From assembly GCF_000949255.1 (NCBI RefSeq), contig NZ_JXUW01000003.1, forward strand, positions 62,001-126,000: 64,000 nt of DNA, given 5' to 3'. Every line of letters begins with the position of its first letter. Position 1 is the stretch's first letter. This document shows positions 1-10,350 of the stretch, piece by piece. Source of the DNA: Ferrimicrobium acidiphilum DSM 19497. Its GTDB lineage: Bacteria > Actinomycetota > Acidimicrobiia > Acidimicrobiales > Acidimicrobiaceae. Under the pieces are notes generated by a model. The model was not told the origin of the DNA. It saw only the letters and a program-made list of their open reading frames with translations, and made no database searches. A program made the position numbers and the translations under genes.

Positions 1-1
1 G

Positions 2-1990
2 TACTACACCGGTAAGAATTACAAGATTGGTGAGGTTCATGAGGGCGCGGCCACCATGGACTGGATGCCTCAGGAGCAGGAGCGCGGGATCACTATCACC
101 TCCGCTGCTACCACCGCGTTTTGGAAGGATCACCGGGTCAACATCATCGACACGCCTGGTCACGTCGACTTCACCGTAGAGGTGGAGCGTTCGTTGAGAG
201 TGCTCGATGGGGCGGTTGCTGTATTCGATGCGGTCGCTGGGGTGGAGCCGCAAACAGAGACCGTTTGGCGCCAAGGCAACAAGTATGCGGTCCCTCGTAT
301 CTGCTTCATCAACAAGATGGATCGTGTTGGTGCGAACTTTGAGCGTTGTGTCGACATGATTAAGGATCGATTGGATGCTAACCCACTGGTCATACAACTT
401 CCAATAGGATCTGAGAGTGATTTTCTCGGAGTAATTGACCTTCTCCGGATGGAGGCGATCATCTGGGATGAGGGAATGGGTGATAAGTTTCACACTGAAC
501 CTATCCCCGCTAATCTTGAGGCGGCCGCCGAGAAGGCGCATCGTGACTTAATCGATGTTCTTAGCAACTTCGACGATGAGCTTATGGAGCTCTATATCGG
601 GGATATGGAGATCTCACCTGAGTTCCTCGAAAGTGCTATTCGCAAGGCGACCATCGACAACTCTCTTGTGCCTGTCCTATGTGGCTCAGCGTTCAAGAAC
701 AAGGGAGTCCAACCGTTGCTAGACGCGGTTGTAGACTATCTTCCCTCTCCGGTTGATATCGCTCCTGCGGTGGGCACTAGCTTGTCTGGTTCCGAGATGT
801 TGGAGCGTGAGCCCTCTGATGAAGCTCCGTTCTCGGCACTTGCGTTTAAGATCATGACCGATCCGTTTGTCGGAAAACTCACCTATTTCCGGGTTTACTC
901 TGGCACCCTTGAGAAGGGCGCAACGGTTTTGAACTCCACCAAGGACAAGAAGGAGCGACTTGGTCGTATTCTTCTGATGCACGCGAATCACCGTGAGGAT
1001 ATCGACACCGTAGCTGCCGGCGACATCGTCGCTGCGGTTGGTTTCAAGAACACCACCACGGGAGATACGCTGTGCGATCCGTCTAAACCAATCATCTTGG
1101 AGAGCCTAGAGTTTCCGGACCCAGTGATTCATGTCGCAGTCGAGCCAAAGACCAAGGCTGACCAGGAGAAGATGAGTCGTGCGCTGTTCGCGCTCTCCGA
1201 GGAGGATCCTACTTTTCGTGTGCGTTCAGATCAAGAGACGGGTCAGACGGTCATCTCGGGCATGGGCGAGCTCCATCTTGAGGTCCTAGTCGATCGGATG
1301 CTCCGAGAGTTCAAGGTTGATGCAAATGTGGGCAAACCACAGGTAGCCTATCGCGAGACTATTCGTAAGCCAGTGGAGCGAATAGAGGAGCGTTATATTC
1401 GTCAGACTGGTGGTCGTGGCCAGTATGGCCACGTGGTGATCAACGTTGAGCCTCTTGGGACCGGCAGTGGTTACGAGTTTGTCGACAAGATCACAGGTGG
1501 CGTAATTCCGAAAGAGTATATACCAGCCGTGGACGCCGGTATCCAAGACGCACTAGGCTCAGGTGTCTTGGCCGGTTATCCGGTCGAGGATCTTCGGGTC
1601 ACCTTAGTCTTCGGCTCCTATCACGATGTTGACTCATCAGAGATGGCGTTTCGTATTGCGGGTTCGATGGCGGTTAAGAAGGCGGTTCGGGCGGCACATC
1701 CTGTGCTTCTCGAGCCGATAATGGCGGTAGAGGTGGTAACCCCAGATGATTACATGGGGGATGTCATCGGAGATCTCTCGTCTCGGCGTGGCCGAGTCGA
1801 GGGCATGGATCAGGTCGGGAGTAACCAAGTTATCCGCGCCCTGGTTCCATTGTCGGAGATGTTTGGTTACGCCACCGACGTGCGTTCTAGGACGCAAGGT
1901 CGGGCGACGTATACCATGCAGTTCCATGCGTATCAAGAAGTCCCGGATTCAATTGCGGCGGAGATCGTTCGTAAGGTCCGAGGCGAGTAG
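2..1990 (+). CDS. fusA: Elongation factor G, 5' end cut by the window
   Basis: EF-G is the GTPase that moves tRNAs and mRNA through the ribosome during elongation and helps recycle ribosomes. The frame is open from base 2, so the ATG at 56 is internal; the residues before it ([18 protein letters not shown]) are typical EF-G. The P-loop lies upstream of the window. Visible are the switch-2 motif DTPGH, the NKMD guanine-specificity motif, the EF-Tu-like second domain and the C-terminal domains IV and V, ending at TAG 1988-1990. About 662 residues are present of the usual 690-700. It precedes tuf by 70 bases, the usual str-operon order; rpsL and rpsG should lie upstream. Family certain. Confidence 0.97.
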   Translation, partial: YYTGKNYKIGEVHEGAATMDWMPQEQERGITITSAATTAFWKDHRVNIIDTPGHVDFTVEVERSLRVLDGAVAVFDAVAGVEPQTETVWRQGNKYAVPRICFINKMDRVGANFERCVDMIKDRLDANPLVIQLPIGSESDFLGVIDLLRMEAIIWDEGMGDKFHTEPIPANLEAAAEKAHRDLIDVLSNFDDELMELYIGDMEISPEFLESAIRKATIDNSLVPVLCGSAFKNKGVQPLLDAVVDYLPSPVDIAPAVGTSLSGSEMLEREPSDEAPFSALAFKIMTDPFVGKLTYFRVYSGTLEKGATVLNSTKDKKERLGRILLMHANHREDIDTVAAGDIVAAVGFKNTTTGDTLCDPSKPIILESLEFPDPVIHVAVEPKTKADQEKMSRALFALSEEDPTFRVRSDQETGQTVISGMGELHLEVLVDRMLREFKVDANVGKPQVAYRETIRKPVERIEERYIRQTGGRGQYGHVVINVEPLGTGSGYEFVDKITGGVIPKEYIPAVDAGIQDALGSGVLAGYPVEDLRVTLVFGSYHDVDSSEMAFRIAGSMAVKKAVRAAHPVLLEPIMAVEVVTPDDYMGDVIGDLSSRRGRVEGMDQVGSNQVIRALVPLSEMFGYATDVRSRTQGRATYTMQFHAYQEVPDSIAAEIVRKVRGE

Positions 1991-2060
1991 ACTACGTAGT
2001 TCTGTAATGGGTCAAGGTTGCGCCATATGGGCGCAGTGAGTAGCAACGGAGCAGGAGAAG

Positions 2061-3248
2061 ATGGCAAAGCAGAAGTTCGAGCGAAGTAAGCCTCACTTGA
2101 ACATCGGTACCATGGGTCACATTGACCATGGTAAGACGACGTTGACGGCGGCTATTACAAAGGTGTTGTCGCAGCGAAATCCAAATGTGAAGTTCAAGCC
2201 TTTCGATCAGATCGATAAGGCGCCGGAAGAGAAGGCTCGTGGTATAACCATTGCCATCTCGCACGTCGAGTATGAGACCGATAGGCGGCACTATGCCCAT
2301 GTTGATATGCCAGGTCACGCTGACTATATCAAGAACATGATCACTGGTGCGGCCCAAGTGGATGGAGCGATCCTGGTGGTTGCTGCAACTGATGGTCCTA
2401 TGCCTCAGACTCGCGAACATGTCTTGCTCGCTCGTCAGGTAGGCGTCCCTTACATCGTGGTGGCGCTTAATAAGGCCGACATGGTCGATGATGAGGAGCT
2501 TTTGGATCTGGTTGAGCTAGAGGTCCGAGAGCTGCTAAACGAGTATGAGTTCCCTGGCGATGATACCCCAATCGTTCGGGTATCTGCACTTAAGGCTCTC
2601 GAGGGCGATGCCGAGTGGGAAAACAAGATCATCGAGCTCATGGATGCCGTCGATGAGTACATTCCTGAGCCTGATCGACCGCTCGATCGACCCTTCCTAA
2701 TGCCTATCGAGGACGTGTTGACTATCCCTGGTCGAGGTACCGTCGTCACTGGTAAGGTCGAGGCTGGCAAGATCAAGGTATCTGAAGAGGTCGAGATCGT
2801 CGGACTTCGTGCTACCCAGAAGACGGTGGTTACTGGTGTTGAGATGTTCAACAAGGAGCTCGGCGAGGGTATGGCCGGAGACAACGTTGGAGTTCTCCTT
2901 CGTGGTGTGAAGAGGACAGATGTCGAGCGCGGGCAGGTTGTCTGCAAGCCTGGCAGTATTACTCCCCATACTGAGTTCGAGGCGAACGTCTACGTCCTTT
3001 CCAAAGAAGAGGGTGGACGTCACAAGCCGTTCTTCAACCATTATCGCCCGCAGTTCTACTTCAGGACTACGGACGTTACCGGAAGCATCATGCTTCCTGA
3101 AGGCACTGAGATGGCTATGCCTGGTGATAACATCACCATCAAGGTCGAACTTGGTAAGCCGATTGCGATGGACGAGGGTCTTCGGTTCGCTATCCGCGAG
3201 GGTGGTCGTACTGTTGGCGCTGGTCGCGTCGTTAAGATCATTAAGTAG
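2061..3248 (+). CDS. tuf: Elongation factor Tu
   Basis: EF-Tu delivers aminoacyl-tRNA to the ribosomal A site as a GTP complex. The 395-residue product has normal family length. The P-loop GHIDHGKT is at residues 19-26, the switch-2 motif at 82-86 and the NKAD motif follows. The switch-2 motif reads DMPGH where most bacteria have DCPGH, a Cys-to-Met change next to the GTPase site. A purine-rich GGAGCAGGAG stretch precedes the ATG. The gene ends the str operon and is followed by a strong hairpin. Confidence 0.98.
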   Translation: MAKQKFERSKPHLNIGTMGHIDHGKTTLTAAITKVLSQRNPNVKFKPFDQIDKAPEEKARGITIAISHVEYETDRRHYAHVDMPGHADYIKNMITGAAQVDGAILVVAATDGPMPQTREHVLLARQVGVPYIVVALNKADMVDDEELLDLVELEVRELLNEYEFPGDDTPIVRVSALKALEGDAEWENKIIELMDAVDEYIPEPDRPLDRPFLMPIEDVLTIPGRGTVVTGKVEAGKIKVSEEVEIVGLRATQKTVVTGVEMFNKELGEGMAGDNVGVLLRGVKRTDVERGQVVCKPGSITPHTEFEANVYVLSKEEGGRHKPFFNHYRPQFYFRTTDVTGSIMLPEGTEMAMPGDNITIKVELGKPIAMDEGLRFAIREGGRTVGAGRVVKIIK

Positions 3249-3257
3249 TTCATCGGT

Positions 3258-3287
3258 GAATGGCCCGGAGTGCGCTCCGGGCCATTC
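3258..3287 (+). terminator. Hairpin between tuf and rpsJ
   Basis: A perfect 13-bp stem (GAATGGCCCGGAG paired with CTCCGGGCCATTC) with a TGCG loop starts nine bases after the tuf stop. The following bases are CCTGTGTTTG, so there is no clean T-run. It is probably a terminator or processing hairpin separating the str and S10 transcription units; the lack of a T-tract leaves termination efficiency uncertain. Confidence 0.7.
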
Positions 3288-3337
3288 CCTGTGTTTGGGG
3301 AGCTCGCGGTCGGTGGCCGGAGCGGAGATGGAGCAAA

Positions 3338-3658
3338 ATGAGTGATAAACAACGAATTAGAATAAGGATCAAAGGTTTCGATCATGAGATCCTGGAGGCG
3401 TCGACCCAACGTATTGTCGATACGGTGACGCGTACGCAAGGGAAGGTGGTCGGCCCAGTGCCACTGCCGACCGATATTCATCGGTATACAGTGATTCGCT
3501 CTCCTCACAAGTACAAGGACTCTCGCGAGCATTTTGAGATGCGGGTTCACAAGCGCCTACTCGATATCGTCGATCATTCGGCGAAGACGGTTGATGCGCT
3601 GAAACGATTAGAACTCCCAGCGGGTGTCGATATCGAGATCAAGATTCAAAACGTTTAA
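3338..3658 (+). CDS. rpsJ: 30S ribosomal protein S10
   Basis: S10 is a component of the 30S head and, in many bacteria, a partner of NusB in antitermination (NusE). The 106-residue product starts [15 protein letters not shown] and contains the conserved loop segment VGPVPLPT followed by [13 protein letters not shown]. The open frame extends upstream to 3260, but that part runs into the tuf hairpin and has no family match, so the ATG at 3338 with GGAG at 3325-3328 region is chosen. It is the first gene of the S10 operon, with 161 bases before rplC. Confidence 0.96.
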   Translation: MSDKQRIRIRIKGFDHEILEASTQRIVDTVTRTQGKVVGPVPLPTDIHRYTVIRSPHKYKDSREHFEMRVHKRLLDIVDHSAKTVDALKRLELPAGVDIEIKIQNV

Positions 3659-3819
3659 AAAGGCTCAGCTAAGATGCCTGGTCGGCGTCTTCTGAGTAGT
3701 AGTATTAGAGGGTCGTTTTATGTCCGGTTGTGCCTTTCAGGGACCCTCCGGCAGTTTCTGACCTATGGGCACCAATGCACGATTGTGTGTATGTGCCGTT
3801 GCAAAGATTGAAGGATTTC

Positions 3820-4467
3820 ATGGCTAGTAAGACAGTGGTCGGCGAGAAAATCGGCATGACCCAAATTTGGGTGGATAACGATCGTGTCGTTCCGGTTACG
3901 GTGATACGGGTTTTGCCGGCGAGAGTGCTCCGCCGCAAGACGATGGAGCGTGACGGTTATGAGGCGCTACAGGTTGCCGTAGGCGTCGTCCAACCATCCC
4001 GGTTGACCAAACCAGTTCTTGGGCAGTTCACCTCAAGAGGAGTCGAGCCCGGACGAAAGATTATGGAGTTTCGACTAGAGGGGTCGCAAGAGTTGGGAGT
4101 GGGTTCCCAGATCGACGCCTCGGCTATCAGCACCGGCGACAGGGTCGATGTTATTGGAACTAGTCGTGGTCACGGATTCTCTGGCGGTATGAAGCGTCAT
4201 AATTTCAAGGGCCAGGGCGGAAGCCACGGTAACCACAAGAAGCACCGTGCTCCTGGTTCGATCGGGGCCTGCGCCACTCCAGCGCGTGTCTTCAAGGGAA
4301 CCCGTATGGCTGGGCAGTACGGTAGTGAGCGGACGACGATCATGAACCTCGAGGTTGTGCGTTCTGAGCCTGATCGTCAACTCCTGTTGATCAAGGGTGC
4401 CGTGCCAGGTCCACGTGGTGCGATGGTTGTCATTCGCGATACGGTGAAAGGCGGGAAGCGGATATGA
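3820..4467 (+). CDS. rplC: 50S ribosomal protein L3
   Basis: L3 is an early-assembly protein whose extended loop reaches towards the peptidyl-transferase centre. The product is 215 residues from MASKTVVGEKIGMTQIW; the segment around HNFKGQGGSHGNHKKHR is the conserved central loop, including the glutamine that is methylated in E. coli L3. The open frame runs up to 3730, but the ATG at 3820 with AAGG nine bases upstream matches the family start. The 161-bp gap after rpsJ contains no gene I can see. The stop overlaps the rplD start as ATGA. Confidence 0.97.
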   Translation: MASKTVVGEKIGMTQIWVDNDRVVPVTVIRVLPARVLRRKTMERDGYEALQVAVGVVQPSRLTKPVLGQFTSRGVEPGRKIMEFRLEGSQELGVGSQIDASAISTGDRVDVIGTSRGHGFSGGMKRHNFKGQGGSHGNHKKHRAPGSIGACATPARVFKGTRMAGQYGSERTTIMNLEVVRSEPDRQLLLIKGAVPGPRGAMVVIRDTVKGGKRI

Positions 4468-5105
4468 CCCAGCAGGCAAAAGTAGTCGGTGTGACCGGCA
4501 GCCTCGAGGGCGAGATCGTCCTCGTAGATCAGGTTTTTGATGTGCCGGCTAACGTTGGCTTGTTGCATCAGGTAGTGGTGGCGGAAGAGGCTAACCGTCG
4601 ACGAGGTACTCACTCGACCAAGACACGTGCCGAGGTATCTGGTGGTGGTGCTAAGCCGTTCCGTCAGAAGGGTACCGGCAACGCACGCCAGGGCTCGACT
4701 CGCGCCCCGCAGTTCACAGGTGGTGGGATTGTCCATGGCCCTCGACCTCGCAGCTATGCGCAGGCCACTCCCAAGAAGATGGTGAGAGCTGCTCTCAGGC
4801 AGGCTCTTTCTGACAGGGCTCGTGGCGGCGCTATCTATGTTCTACGTGGCGAGCTGGAGACACCTTCGACCAAAGGCGCTGTCAACATCGTACAGGCCGC
4901 CGGACTCGTCGGTAAGAACGTCTCGCTCGTGGCGCTGCCTGCAGAGGCTGGTATCGTCAGGAGTTTTCGGAATCTACCTGAGCTCATGATCGCAACCCCA
5001 GCATCGCTTTTGACGCGTACTGTGCTCACAAGCGATGTAGTGCTCTTTACCGAGGCTGGGTTGTCCGCTATTGTTGATCGCTTAAGTGACAGGGAGAGTG
5101 AATAA
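4464..5105 (+). CDS. rplD: 50S ribosomal protein L4
   Basis: L4 lines the exit tunnel and in E. coli represses its own S10 operon. The 213-residue product shows the conserved segment RTRAEVSGGGAKPFRQKGTG-like residues (TRAEVSGGGAKPFRQKGTG at about 54-72) followed by GSTRAPQFTGGG. It overlaps rplC by four bases (ATGA) and rplW by one base (TAATG). Whether L4 autoregulation exists here cannot be judged; I did not find an obvious S10-leader-like structure upstream of rpsJ. Confidence 0.97.
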   Translation: MTQQAKVVGVTGSLEGEIVLVDQVFDVPANVGLLHQVVVAEEANRRRGTHSTKTRAEVSGGGAKPFRQKGTGNARQGSTRAPQFTGGGIVHGPRPRSYAQATPKKMVRAALRQALSDRARGGAIYVLRGELETPSTKGAVNIVQAAGLVGKNVSLVALPAEAGIVRSFRNLPELMIATPASLLTRTVLTSDVVLFTEAGLSAIVDRLSDRESE

Positions 5106-5401
5106 TGCACGCTGGGGATCGTTACCAGGTGTTGCGCAGACCACTCGTGTCTGAGAAGAGCTATAACCTTATGGATACCGGTGTCTATACCTTCGAGGTC
5201 GACACCGATGCCACGAAGATTGATGTCCGCAAGGCGGTGGAGAAGCTCTTCGAGGTCAAGGTGGCCAAGGTTAACACATTGAATCGCAAGGGCAAGTCGA
5301 CGCGAAATCGACGCACCGGTAAGGTTAGCTTTCGTCCGGATACCAAAATCGCTTACGTGACACTTCGCGAGGGTTTTGCTATTGAGTTGTTGCAGAGGTA
5401 G
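5105..5401 (+). CDS. rplW: 50S ribosomal protein L23
   Basis: L23 sits at the tunnel exit and forms the docking site for trigger factor and SRP. The 98-residue product includes the family start region YQVLRRPLVSEKSYNLMD and the KVNTLNRKGKSTRNRR basic loop. Its ATG overlaps the rplD stop by one base, suggesting translational coupling. Confidence 0.96.
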   Translation: MHAGDRYQVLRRPLVSEKSYNLMDTGVYTFEVDTDATKIDVRKAVEKLFEVKVAKVNTLNRKGKSTRNRRTGKVSFRPDTKIAYVTLREGFAIELLQR

Positions 5402-5407
5402 GTAGAT

Positions 5408-6244
5408 ATGGCGATTCGTAGACGAAAACCAACCAGTGCAGGGCGACGTTTCCAGTCGGTCTCAACTTTTGATGAACTCACCAAGAAGGCTCCTGAGAAG
5501 TCGTTGCTACAGCCGAAGTCGAGCAGTGGGGGTCGTAACTCTAAGGGCCGCAAGACGGCGCGACACCGTGGAGGGGGACACAAACAGCAGTATCGTTTGA
5601 TAGATTTCAAGCGAACCAAGGATGGAGTTCCGGCTACGGTAGCAGCGATTGAGTACGATCCGAATCGAAATGCTCGTATCGCTCTGCTTCATTATCATGA
5701 CGGTGAAAAGCGATATATTCTGGCTCCTCGAGGGTTGAAGGTCGGCGATAAGGTGCAATCGGGTGTTGGCGCCGATATTACCGTCGGCAATGCCTTGCCG
5801 TTGCGTGCTATCCCAGTCGGGTCTGTGGTTCACAACGTTGAGTTACGTCCTGGCCAGGGGGGTAAAATCGCTAGAAGTGCGGGTATGAGTGTTCAGCTCG
5901 TCGGTCGTGACGAGGTTTACGCTACGCTCCGACTCCCATCGACAGAGATGCGACGAGTTCCGGCCGACGCTCGAGCCACCATCGGCGAGGTTGGTAACGC
6001 AGAGTTCGAGCTTCTCTCTATTGGTAAGGCCGGTCGAAACCGTTGGAAGGGAGTGCGCCCACAGACCCGTGGTGTCGCCATGAACCCGGTCGATCACCCC
6101 CTTGGCGGTGGTGAAGGCAAGACTTCGGGTGGGCGCCACCCGGTCTCCCCTTGGGGTAAACCAGAGGGTCGCACTCGGCGCGCACATCGTGATTCCGATC
6201 AGTTAATTATTCGACGACGTCGCGGTCGCGGAGCCAGGAGATAG
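5408..6244 (+). CDS. rplB: 50S ribosomal protein L2
   Basis: L2 is needed for subunit association and lies close to the peptidyl-transferase centre. The 278-residue product has normal length. The C-terminal motif [18 protein letters not shown] contains the conserved histidine (HPLGGGEG) linked to activity in E. coli L2. The N-terminal part carries the [20 protein letters not shown]-binding segment. It lies six bases after rplW. Confidence 0.97.
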   Translation: MAIRRRKPTSAGRRFQSVSTFDELTKKAPEKSLLQPKSSSGGRNSKGRKTARHRGGGHKQQYRLIDFKRTKDGVPATVAAIEYDPNRNARIALLHYHDGEKRYILAPRGLKVGDKVQSGVGADITVGNALPLRAIPVGSVVHNVELRPGQGGKIARSAGMSVQLVGRDEVYATLRLPSTEMRRVPADARATIGEVGNAEFELLSIGKAGRNRWKGVRPQTRGVAMNPVDHPLGGGEGKTSGGRHPVSPWGKPEGRTRRAHRDSDQLIIRRRRGRGARR

Positions 6245-6247
6245 TAG

Positions 6248-6529
6248 ATGCCTAGAAGTCTTAAAAAGGGCCCATTTGTCGATGACCATCTGCTCAAGAA
6301 GGTCGATGATCTGAATGAGAAGAGCGAGAAGCGAGTCATAAAGACCTGGTCTCGGAGATCAACAATTATTCCGGATATGGTTGGACACACCATCGCGGTC
6401 CATGACGGTCGTAAGCACGTACCGGTCTATGTCACCGAGTCCATGGTCGGACACAAGCTCGGCGAGTTTGCGCCGACTCGGACCTTCCGTTACCATGCCG
6501 GTCAAGAAAAGACAGCGAGGAGACGATAG
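6248..6529 (+). CDS. rpsS: 30S ribosomal protein S19
   Basis: S19 binds 16S rRNA in the 30S head with S13. The 93-residue protein begins [19 protein letters not shown] and contains the conserved [23 protein letters not shown] core and the GEFAPTRTF segment. Family length and start are standard. Its stop codon overlaps the GTG start of rplV. Confidence 0.97.
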   Translation: MPRSLKKGPFVDDHLLKKVDDLNEKSEKRVIKTWSRRSTIIPDMVGHTIAVHDGRKHVPVYVTESMVGHKLGEFAPTRTFRYHAGQEKTARRR

Positions 6530-7317
6530 TGGCGCAGACGTTAGAGGCGAATCAGGCACGCGCGGTTCTGCGTTACTTCCGCATGAGCCCCACCAAGGCT
6601 CGACAGGTTCTCGATCTCATTCGAGGCAAGTCGGCGGTTGACGCTATTAGGGCACTTTCGTTGGTCAATCGGGAGGCCAGTGAGGTAGTTGGCAAATTGC
6701 TCGCCTCAGCAGTCGCTAATGCTACGGTTCGCTACGGCCTTGGCGCGGATGAGGTGTTTGTCGCAGCTGCTTTCGCCGACGAGGGCCCGACGATCAAGCG
6801 ATTTCGGCCGCGAGCTCGCGGTCGGGCGACGCGTATTCGCAAGCGTAGCTGCCATATAACCATCGTTGTTGAGGAGATGCCGCTCGAGATGCGGAGGGTT
6901 GAGGCGGCAAAGAGCTCTGGTCGCCAAAGCGCGCGTCGTGCTCAGAGGGTGGCCTCCTCGCGTGGTACCACACAAGCGACCGACACGCCGGCTCTTGCGA
7001 CAGGGCCAGAGAACACAGGGCCAGAGAACACAGGGCTAGCGAACGAAGACAACGTCGTGGCTGATCCAATTGTCGATAGCGTCGACACGGCTGAGGGTTG
7101 GAGTACCAGTGATGGTGCGGTAGTTGAGGCCCAGGCGCAAGAGACCGTTGTGGTTGAACCTGAGGTAGTGGACGCCGATGCCGTTGAGTCCTCGCCAGCA
7201 GATGAGGTTCCAGAACGATCGGTCGATGCCGGTGACGAGGCCGCGATCGTCGCAGAGGACGCTGGCTTAGCAGATGACGACCCAGCGGTTGTCGAAGAAG
7301 GACGGGAGGACTCATAA
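6529..7317 (+). CDS. rplV: 50S ribosomal protein L22 with long acidic C-terminal tail
   Basis: L22 binds 23S rRNA and its loop lines the exit tunnel. Residues 1-117 form a normal L22 core ([17 protein letters not shown], ending ...[11 protein letters not shown]). The product is 262 residues where most L22 proteins have about 110-120. The extra part has a basic linker (about 121-145), a short tandem TGPEN repeat (about 158-170) and an Ala/Val/Glu/Asp-rich acidic tail to the end. The GTG start at 6529 overlaps the rpsS stop, and the stop overlaps rpsC (TAATG), so the tail is not a frame error reaching into another gene. Its function is unknown. Confidence 0.95.
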   Translation: MAQTLEANQARAVLRYFRMSPTKARQVLDLIRGKSAVDAIRALSLVNREASEVVGKLLASAVANATVRYGLGADEVFVAAAFADEGPTIKRFRPRARGRATRIRKRSCHITIVVEEMPLEMRRVEAAKSSGRQSARRAQRVASSRGTTQATDTPALATGPENTGPENTGLANEDNVVADPIVDSVDTAEGWSTSDGAVVEAQAQETVVVEPEVVDADAVESSPADEVPERSVDAGDEAAIVAEDAGLADDDPAVVEEGREDS

Positions 7318-8201
7318 TGGGTCAGAAGATACACCCTTATGGGTTCCGATTGGGTATTACGACCGACTGGAAGTCGCGTTGGTTTGCCGAGAAGGATTAC
7401 CAGAAGTGGGTCATTGAGGATTACAAGATCCGTTCCTGGCTACAGCGAGAGCTGGCTACGGCGGCGGTGTCGCGTATCGATATCGAACGGACTCGTGATC
7501 GTCTAAAAGTAGACATCCATACTGCTCGCCCTGGCATTGTCATCGGCAAGAAGGGTTCCGAGGTCGACCGACTGCGTAAGGCACTCGAGAAGCTGACTAG
7601 TTACCCAAGAGTGCAGTTAAATGTAGAAGAGGTTCGTAATCCAGAGCTCGACGCTACTCTCGTGGCTCAAAGCATCGCCGATCAGATCTCTCGTCGCGTG
7701 AGTTTTCGACGCGCAATGAAGCGTTCCATTCAGATCGTGATGAAGGAGGGTGGCAAGGGAGTCACAGTCCAGTGTTCAGGTCGACTGGGTGGGTCTGAGA
7801 TGGCAAGACGTGAGACGCATCGCGAAGGACGTGTTCCAAGGCATACACTTCGAGCAGACATAGATTATGGTTTGCGTGAGGCACATACGAACTCCGGCAC
7901 AGTCGGGGTCAAGGTATGGATCTACCGTGGTGACATCGTTCCTTACCAGACGGCTGTAACCGCTACTGCCAGACCAGCGTTGCCCGACCGGCCACGACGT
8001 ATTATTACAGCCGGTGGTGGCAGGCGTCGCGCCGCCGATGAGGTTGCGGTTGATGAGGCGGTTGTAACCCGTCCTCCGAAGATCGAAGAACCGGTAGTTC
8101 CTGAGGAGCTTGAACGCCTCCTTGCAGAGGAAGAGGATATCGAGCGTCGTACCAAAGAAGAGGGACACGAGGCGCCGCACTTCAAGAAGGAGGTGGATTA
8201 G
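7317..8201 (+). CDS. rpsC: 30S ribosomal protein S3 with charged C-terminal extension
   Basis: S3 lines the mRNA entry channel and contains a KH RNA-binding domain. The 294-residue product starts [15 protein letters not shown] and has the KH motif [20 protein letters not shown]-like segment ([14 protein letters not shown]) and the C-terminal [13 protein letters not shown] motif near residue 205. About 75 further residues form a tail with a basic part ([15 protein letters not shown]) and a Glu-rich helix. E. coli S3 is about 233 residues; longer actinobacterial S3 tails are common. ATG overlaps the rplV stop. Confidence 0.96.
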   Translation: MGQKIHPYGFRLGITTDWKSRWFAEKDYQKWVIEDYKIRSWLQRELATAAVSRIDIERTRDRLKVDIHTARPGIVIGKKGSEVDRLRKALEKLTSYPRVQLNVEEVRNPELDATLVAQSIADQISRRVSFRRAMKRSIQIVMKEGGKGVTVQCSGRLGGSEMARRETHREGRVPRHTLRADIDYGLREAHTNSGTVGVKVWIYRGDIVPYQTAVTATARPALPDRPRRIITAGGGRRRAADEVAVDEAVVTRPPKIEEPVVPEELERLLAEEEDIERRTKEEGHEAPHFKKEVD

Positions 8202-8204
8202 TCG

Positions 8205-8639
8205 ATGCTGATGCCCCGTAAAGTTAAGCACCGTAAGACCCATCGCGGTCGTCTTACCGGTATGGCTAAGGGTGGTACAGAGGTCAGTTTTGGTCGGTAT
8301 GGAATCCAGGCGTTAGAGCCGGGGTGGATTACGGCCAGGCAGATTGAGGCTGCTCGTGTTGCGATGACGCGTCACGTTCGTCGTGGCGGCAAGGTGTGGA
8401 TTCGTGTTTTCCCGGATAAGCCGGTCACAAAGAAGCCCGCGGAGACGCGCATGGGCTCAGGAAAGGGTAACCCCGAGTTTTGGGTTGCCGTGGTGCGCCC
8501 TGGGAAGATCCTGTTCGAGCTCGATGGTGTCAATGAGGAGCTCGGGCGTGCGGCTATGGAGCGTGCTATACAGAAGCTTCCGATCAAAGCGCGATTTGTC
8601 ATCAAGGAGGGCGTGGAAGCCATCGGAGGTTCAAGGTGA
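8205..8639 (+). CDS. rplP: 50S ribosomal protein L16
   Basis: L16 organises the A-site region of 23S rRNA. The 144-residue product begins [16 protein letters not shown] and carries the conserved MARKFKR-like basic core, [18 protein letters not shown] and [23 protein letters not shown] at 8188-8195 is a strong ribosome-binding site for the ATG at 8205; the ATG at 8211 is the alternative. The last bases overlap the GTG start of rpmC. Confidence 0.96.
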   Translation: MLMPRKVKHRKTHRGRLTGMAKGGTEVSFGRYGIQALEPGWITARQIEAARVAMTRHVRRGGKVWIRVFPDKPVTKKPAETRMGSGKGNPEFWVAVVRPGKILFELDGVNEELGRAAMERAIQKLPIKARFVIKEGVEAIGGSR

Positions 8640-8848
8640 GCAAGGCTACCGAATATCGTGACATGCTTGATGATGAGCTAAGGACCAAGCTTGGGGAGAC
8701 AAAGGAGGAGCTTTTTAGGCTCCGATTTGCCATCGCCTCTGCCCAGGGGACTGATACGGCGAAGCTTGGATTGCTCCGTAAGGAGATCGCTCGCATCGAG
8801 ACGGTTTTGAGTGAGCGGCGAGTCGCTGCACTAGGAGGAGAATTATGA
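8636..8848 (+). CDS. rpmC: 50S ribosomal protein L29
   Basis: L29 lies near the tunnel exit beside L23. The 70-residue protein is a short two-helix product with the family pattern [21 protein letters not shown] and a C-terminal [14 protein letters not shown] helix. It starts at a GTG overlapping the rplP stop (GTGA) and ends overlapping rpsQ (ATGA). Confidence 0.95.
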   Translation: MSKATEYRDMLDDELRTKLGETKEELFRLRFAIASAQGTDTAKLGLLRKEIARIETVLSERRVAALGGEL

Positions 8849-9114
8849 GCGAGTCGCCCGAGGTACGCCCGCAGCGCAAGGTCCGTGAGGGTGTTGTCGC
8901 CTCTGATGCGATGAACCAGACGATTATCGTTCTGGTGAATCAAAGAGTGCGGCATCCGCGTTACATGCGTACGATTTCAAAGACGAAGAGATTGTACGTT
9001 CATGATGTGAATAACGACGCCCATGTTGGCGATACGGTCGAGGTCGAGGAGACCCGTCCGCTCTCCAAGCTGAAGCGTTGGAGGTTGGTTCGAGTTGTGG
9101 AGCGTGCAAGGTGA
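8845..9114 (+). CDS. rpsQ: 30S ribosomal protein S17
   Basis: S17 is a primary 16S rRNA-binding protein with an OB fold. The 89-residue product contains [19 protein letters not shown] and the conserved [27 protein letters not shown] signature (only short parts quoted here: [15 protein letters not shown]). It overlaps rpmC by four bases and rplN by four bases. Confidence 0.96.
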   Translation: MSESPEVRPQRKVREGVVASDAMNQTIIVLVNQRVRHPRYMRTISKTKRLYVHDVNNDAHVGDTVEVEETRPLSKLKRWRLVRVVERAR

Positions 9115-9479
9115 TTCAGCAGGAGAGTCGACTGCGTGTCGCTGATAATTCAGGCGCACGAGAGGTTTTGTGCATTCGCGTGCTCGGTGGTAGTCGGCGA
9201 CGCTACGCGGGTATTGGCGATGTCTTCATCGCGACCGTGAAGGATGCCCTTCCTGGGGCGGGTGTGAAGCGCGGTGATGTGGTTAAGTGTGTCGTCGTTA
9301 GGACTCGTAAAGAGTCGCGACGGGCTGACGGTAGCTACATCCGTTTTGATGATAATGCTGCGGTATTGATCAATGATCAGATGCAGCCACGTGGGACACG
9401 TATCTTCGGGCCTGTAGGGCGCGAGCTTCGTGATAAGCGCTTCATGCGCATCGTTTCGTTGGCACCGGAGGTGTTGTAA
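9111..9479 (+). CDS. rplN: 50S ribosomal protein L14
   Basis: L14 contributes to the intersubunit bridge. From the GTG at 9111 the product is 122 residues, the canonical L14 length, starting [18 protein letters not shown]. The frame is open upstream to 9078, but the GTG overlapping the rpsQ stop (GTGA) matches the family N-terminus exactly, so the upstream ATG is rejected. The core [17 protein letters not shown] and C-terminal [24 protein letters not shown]-like end are typical. Confidence 0.96.
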   Translation: MIQQESRLRVADNSGAREVLCIRVLGGSRRRYAGIGDVFIATVKDALPGAGVKRGDVVKCVVVRTRKESRRADGSYIRFDDNAAVLINDQMQPRGTRIFGPVGRELRDKRFMRIVSLAPEVL

Positions 9480-9784
9480 TGCGGTTAAAGAGTGGAGATC
9501 GAGTTCGTGTGCTTTCGGGCAAGGACCGTGGCTCCGAAGGACAGATCCTAAAGGCATTTCCGGGTGAAGGGAGAGTGCTGGTTGAGGGAGTCCATATGGT
9601 TCAACGGCATACGAAGGCTCGTGATGCCACGACTCCAGGTGGTATCATCGAGAAGTCGCTACCGATAGATGCGTCGAACGTAGCAATAGTCTGTTCGTCT
9701 TGTGGTCCTACCCGGATCGCCATGGATGTAGATGAGTTCGGAAAACGCTTTCGGGTATGCAGAAAGTGCAGGACAGCGCTATGA
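9479..9784 (+). CDS. rplX: 50S ribosomal protein L24, with four cysteines
   Basis: L24 starts 50S assembly through a KOW domain ([21 protein letters not shown]). The 101-residue product also carries CSSC and CRKC pairs near the C-terminus that could form a zinc ribbon, a feature seen in some L24 proteins but not in E. coli. ATG overlaps the rplN stop by one base and the stop overlaps rplE (ATGA). Confidence 0.95.
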   Translation: MRLKSGDRVRVLSGKDRGSEGQILKAFPGEGRVLVEGVHMVQRHTKARDATTPGGIIEKSLPIDASNVAIVCSSCGPTRIAMDVDEFGKRFRVCRKCRTAL

Positions 9785-10350
9785 GCACCAGTACTACTCA
9801 ACGGCCTCGGTTGAAGGTTCGCTTCGAACAAGAGGTAAGAGCTCAGTTGTTCGAGTCTCTTGGCGTGGTCAACATACACCAGGTTCCTACGCTTGACAAG
9901 ATCGTCGTCAATATGGGAGTCGGAAGGGCGACGCAACAGCAGTCACTGCTGGAGGGCGCTATTCGGGACCTCGAGACGATTACCGGTCAGAAGCCGGCGA
10001 CCCGTCGTGCACGCAAGTCTATCGCGGCCTTCAAGTTGAGGGAGGGCATGCCGATCGGTGCAATGGTGACGCTGCGAGGCGATCGCATGTGGGAGTTCTT
10101 TGATCGGTTAGTAGCTATCGCTATTCCTCGAATCCGAGACTTTCGAGGACTCAACCCACGCTCATTCGACGGGCACGGCAATTATTCGTTTGGTGTTAAT
10201 GAGCAGTTGATCTTCCCGGAGATTGACTACGACAAGATCGATGCTACTCGTGGCATGGATATCACCATCGTCACCACAGCTGAGTCTGATGCACAGGGCA
10301 AGGCTTTGTTGCTTGCCTTTGGCTTCCCATTCCGGAAGGAAGGTTTGTAA
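9781..10350 (+). CDS. rplE: 50S ribosomal protein L5
   Basis: L5 binds 5S rRNA and contacts the P-site tRNA. The product is 189 residues from the ATG at 9781, which overlaps the rplX stop; the in-frame ATG at 9757 lies within rplX and is less likely. Conserved segments include [36 protein letters not shown] and [12 protein letters not shown]. Family length is about 180. Confidence 0.96.
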   Translation: MSTSTTQRPRLKVRFEQEVRAQLFESLGVVNIHQVPTLDKIVVNMGVGRATQQQSLLEGAIRDLETITGQKPATRRARKSIAAFKLREGMPIGAMVTLRGDRMWEFFDRLVAIAIPRIRDFRGLNPRSFDGHGNYSFGVNEQLIFPEIDYDKIDATRGMDITIVTTAESDAQGKALLLAFGFPFRKEGL

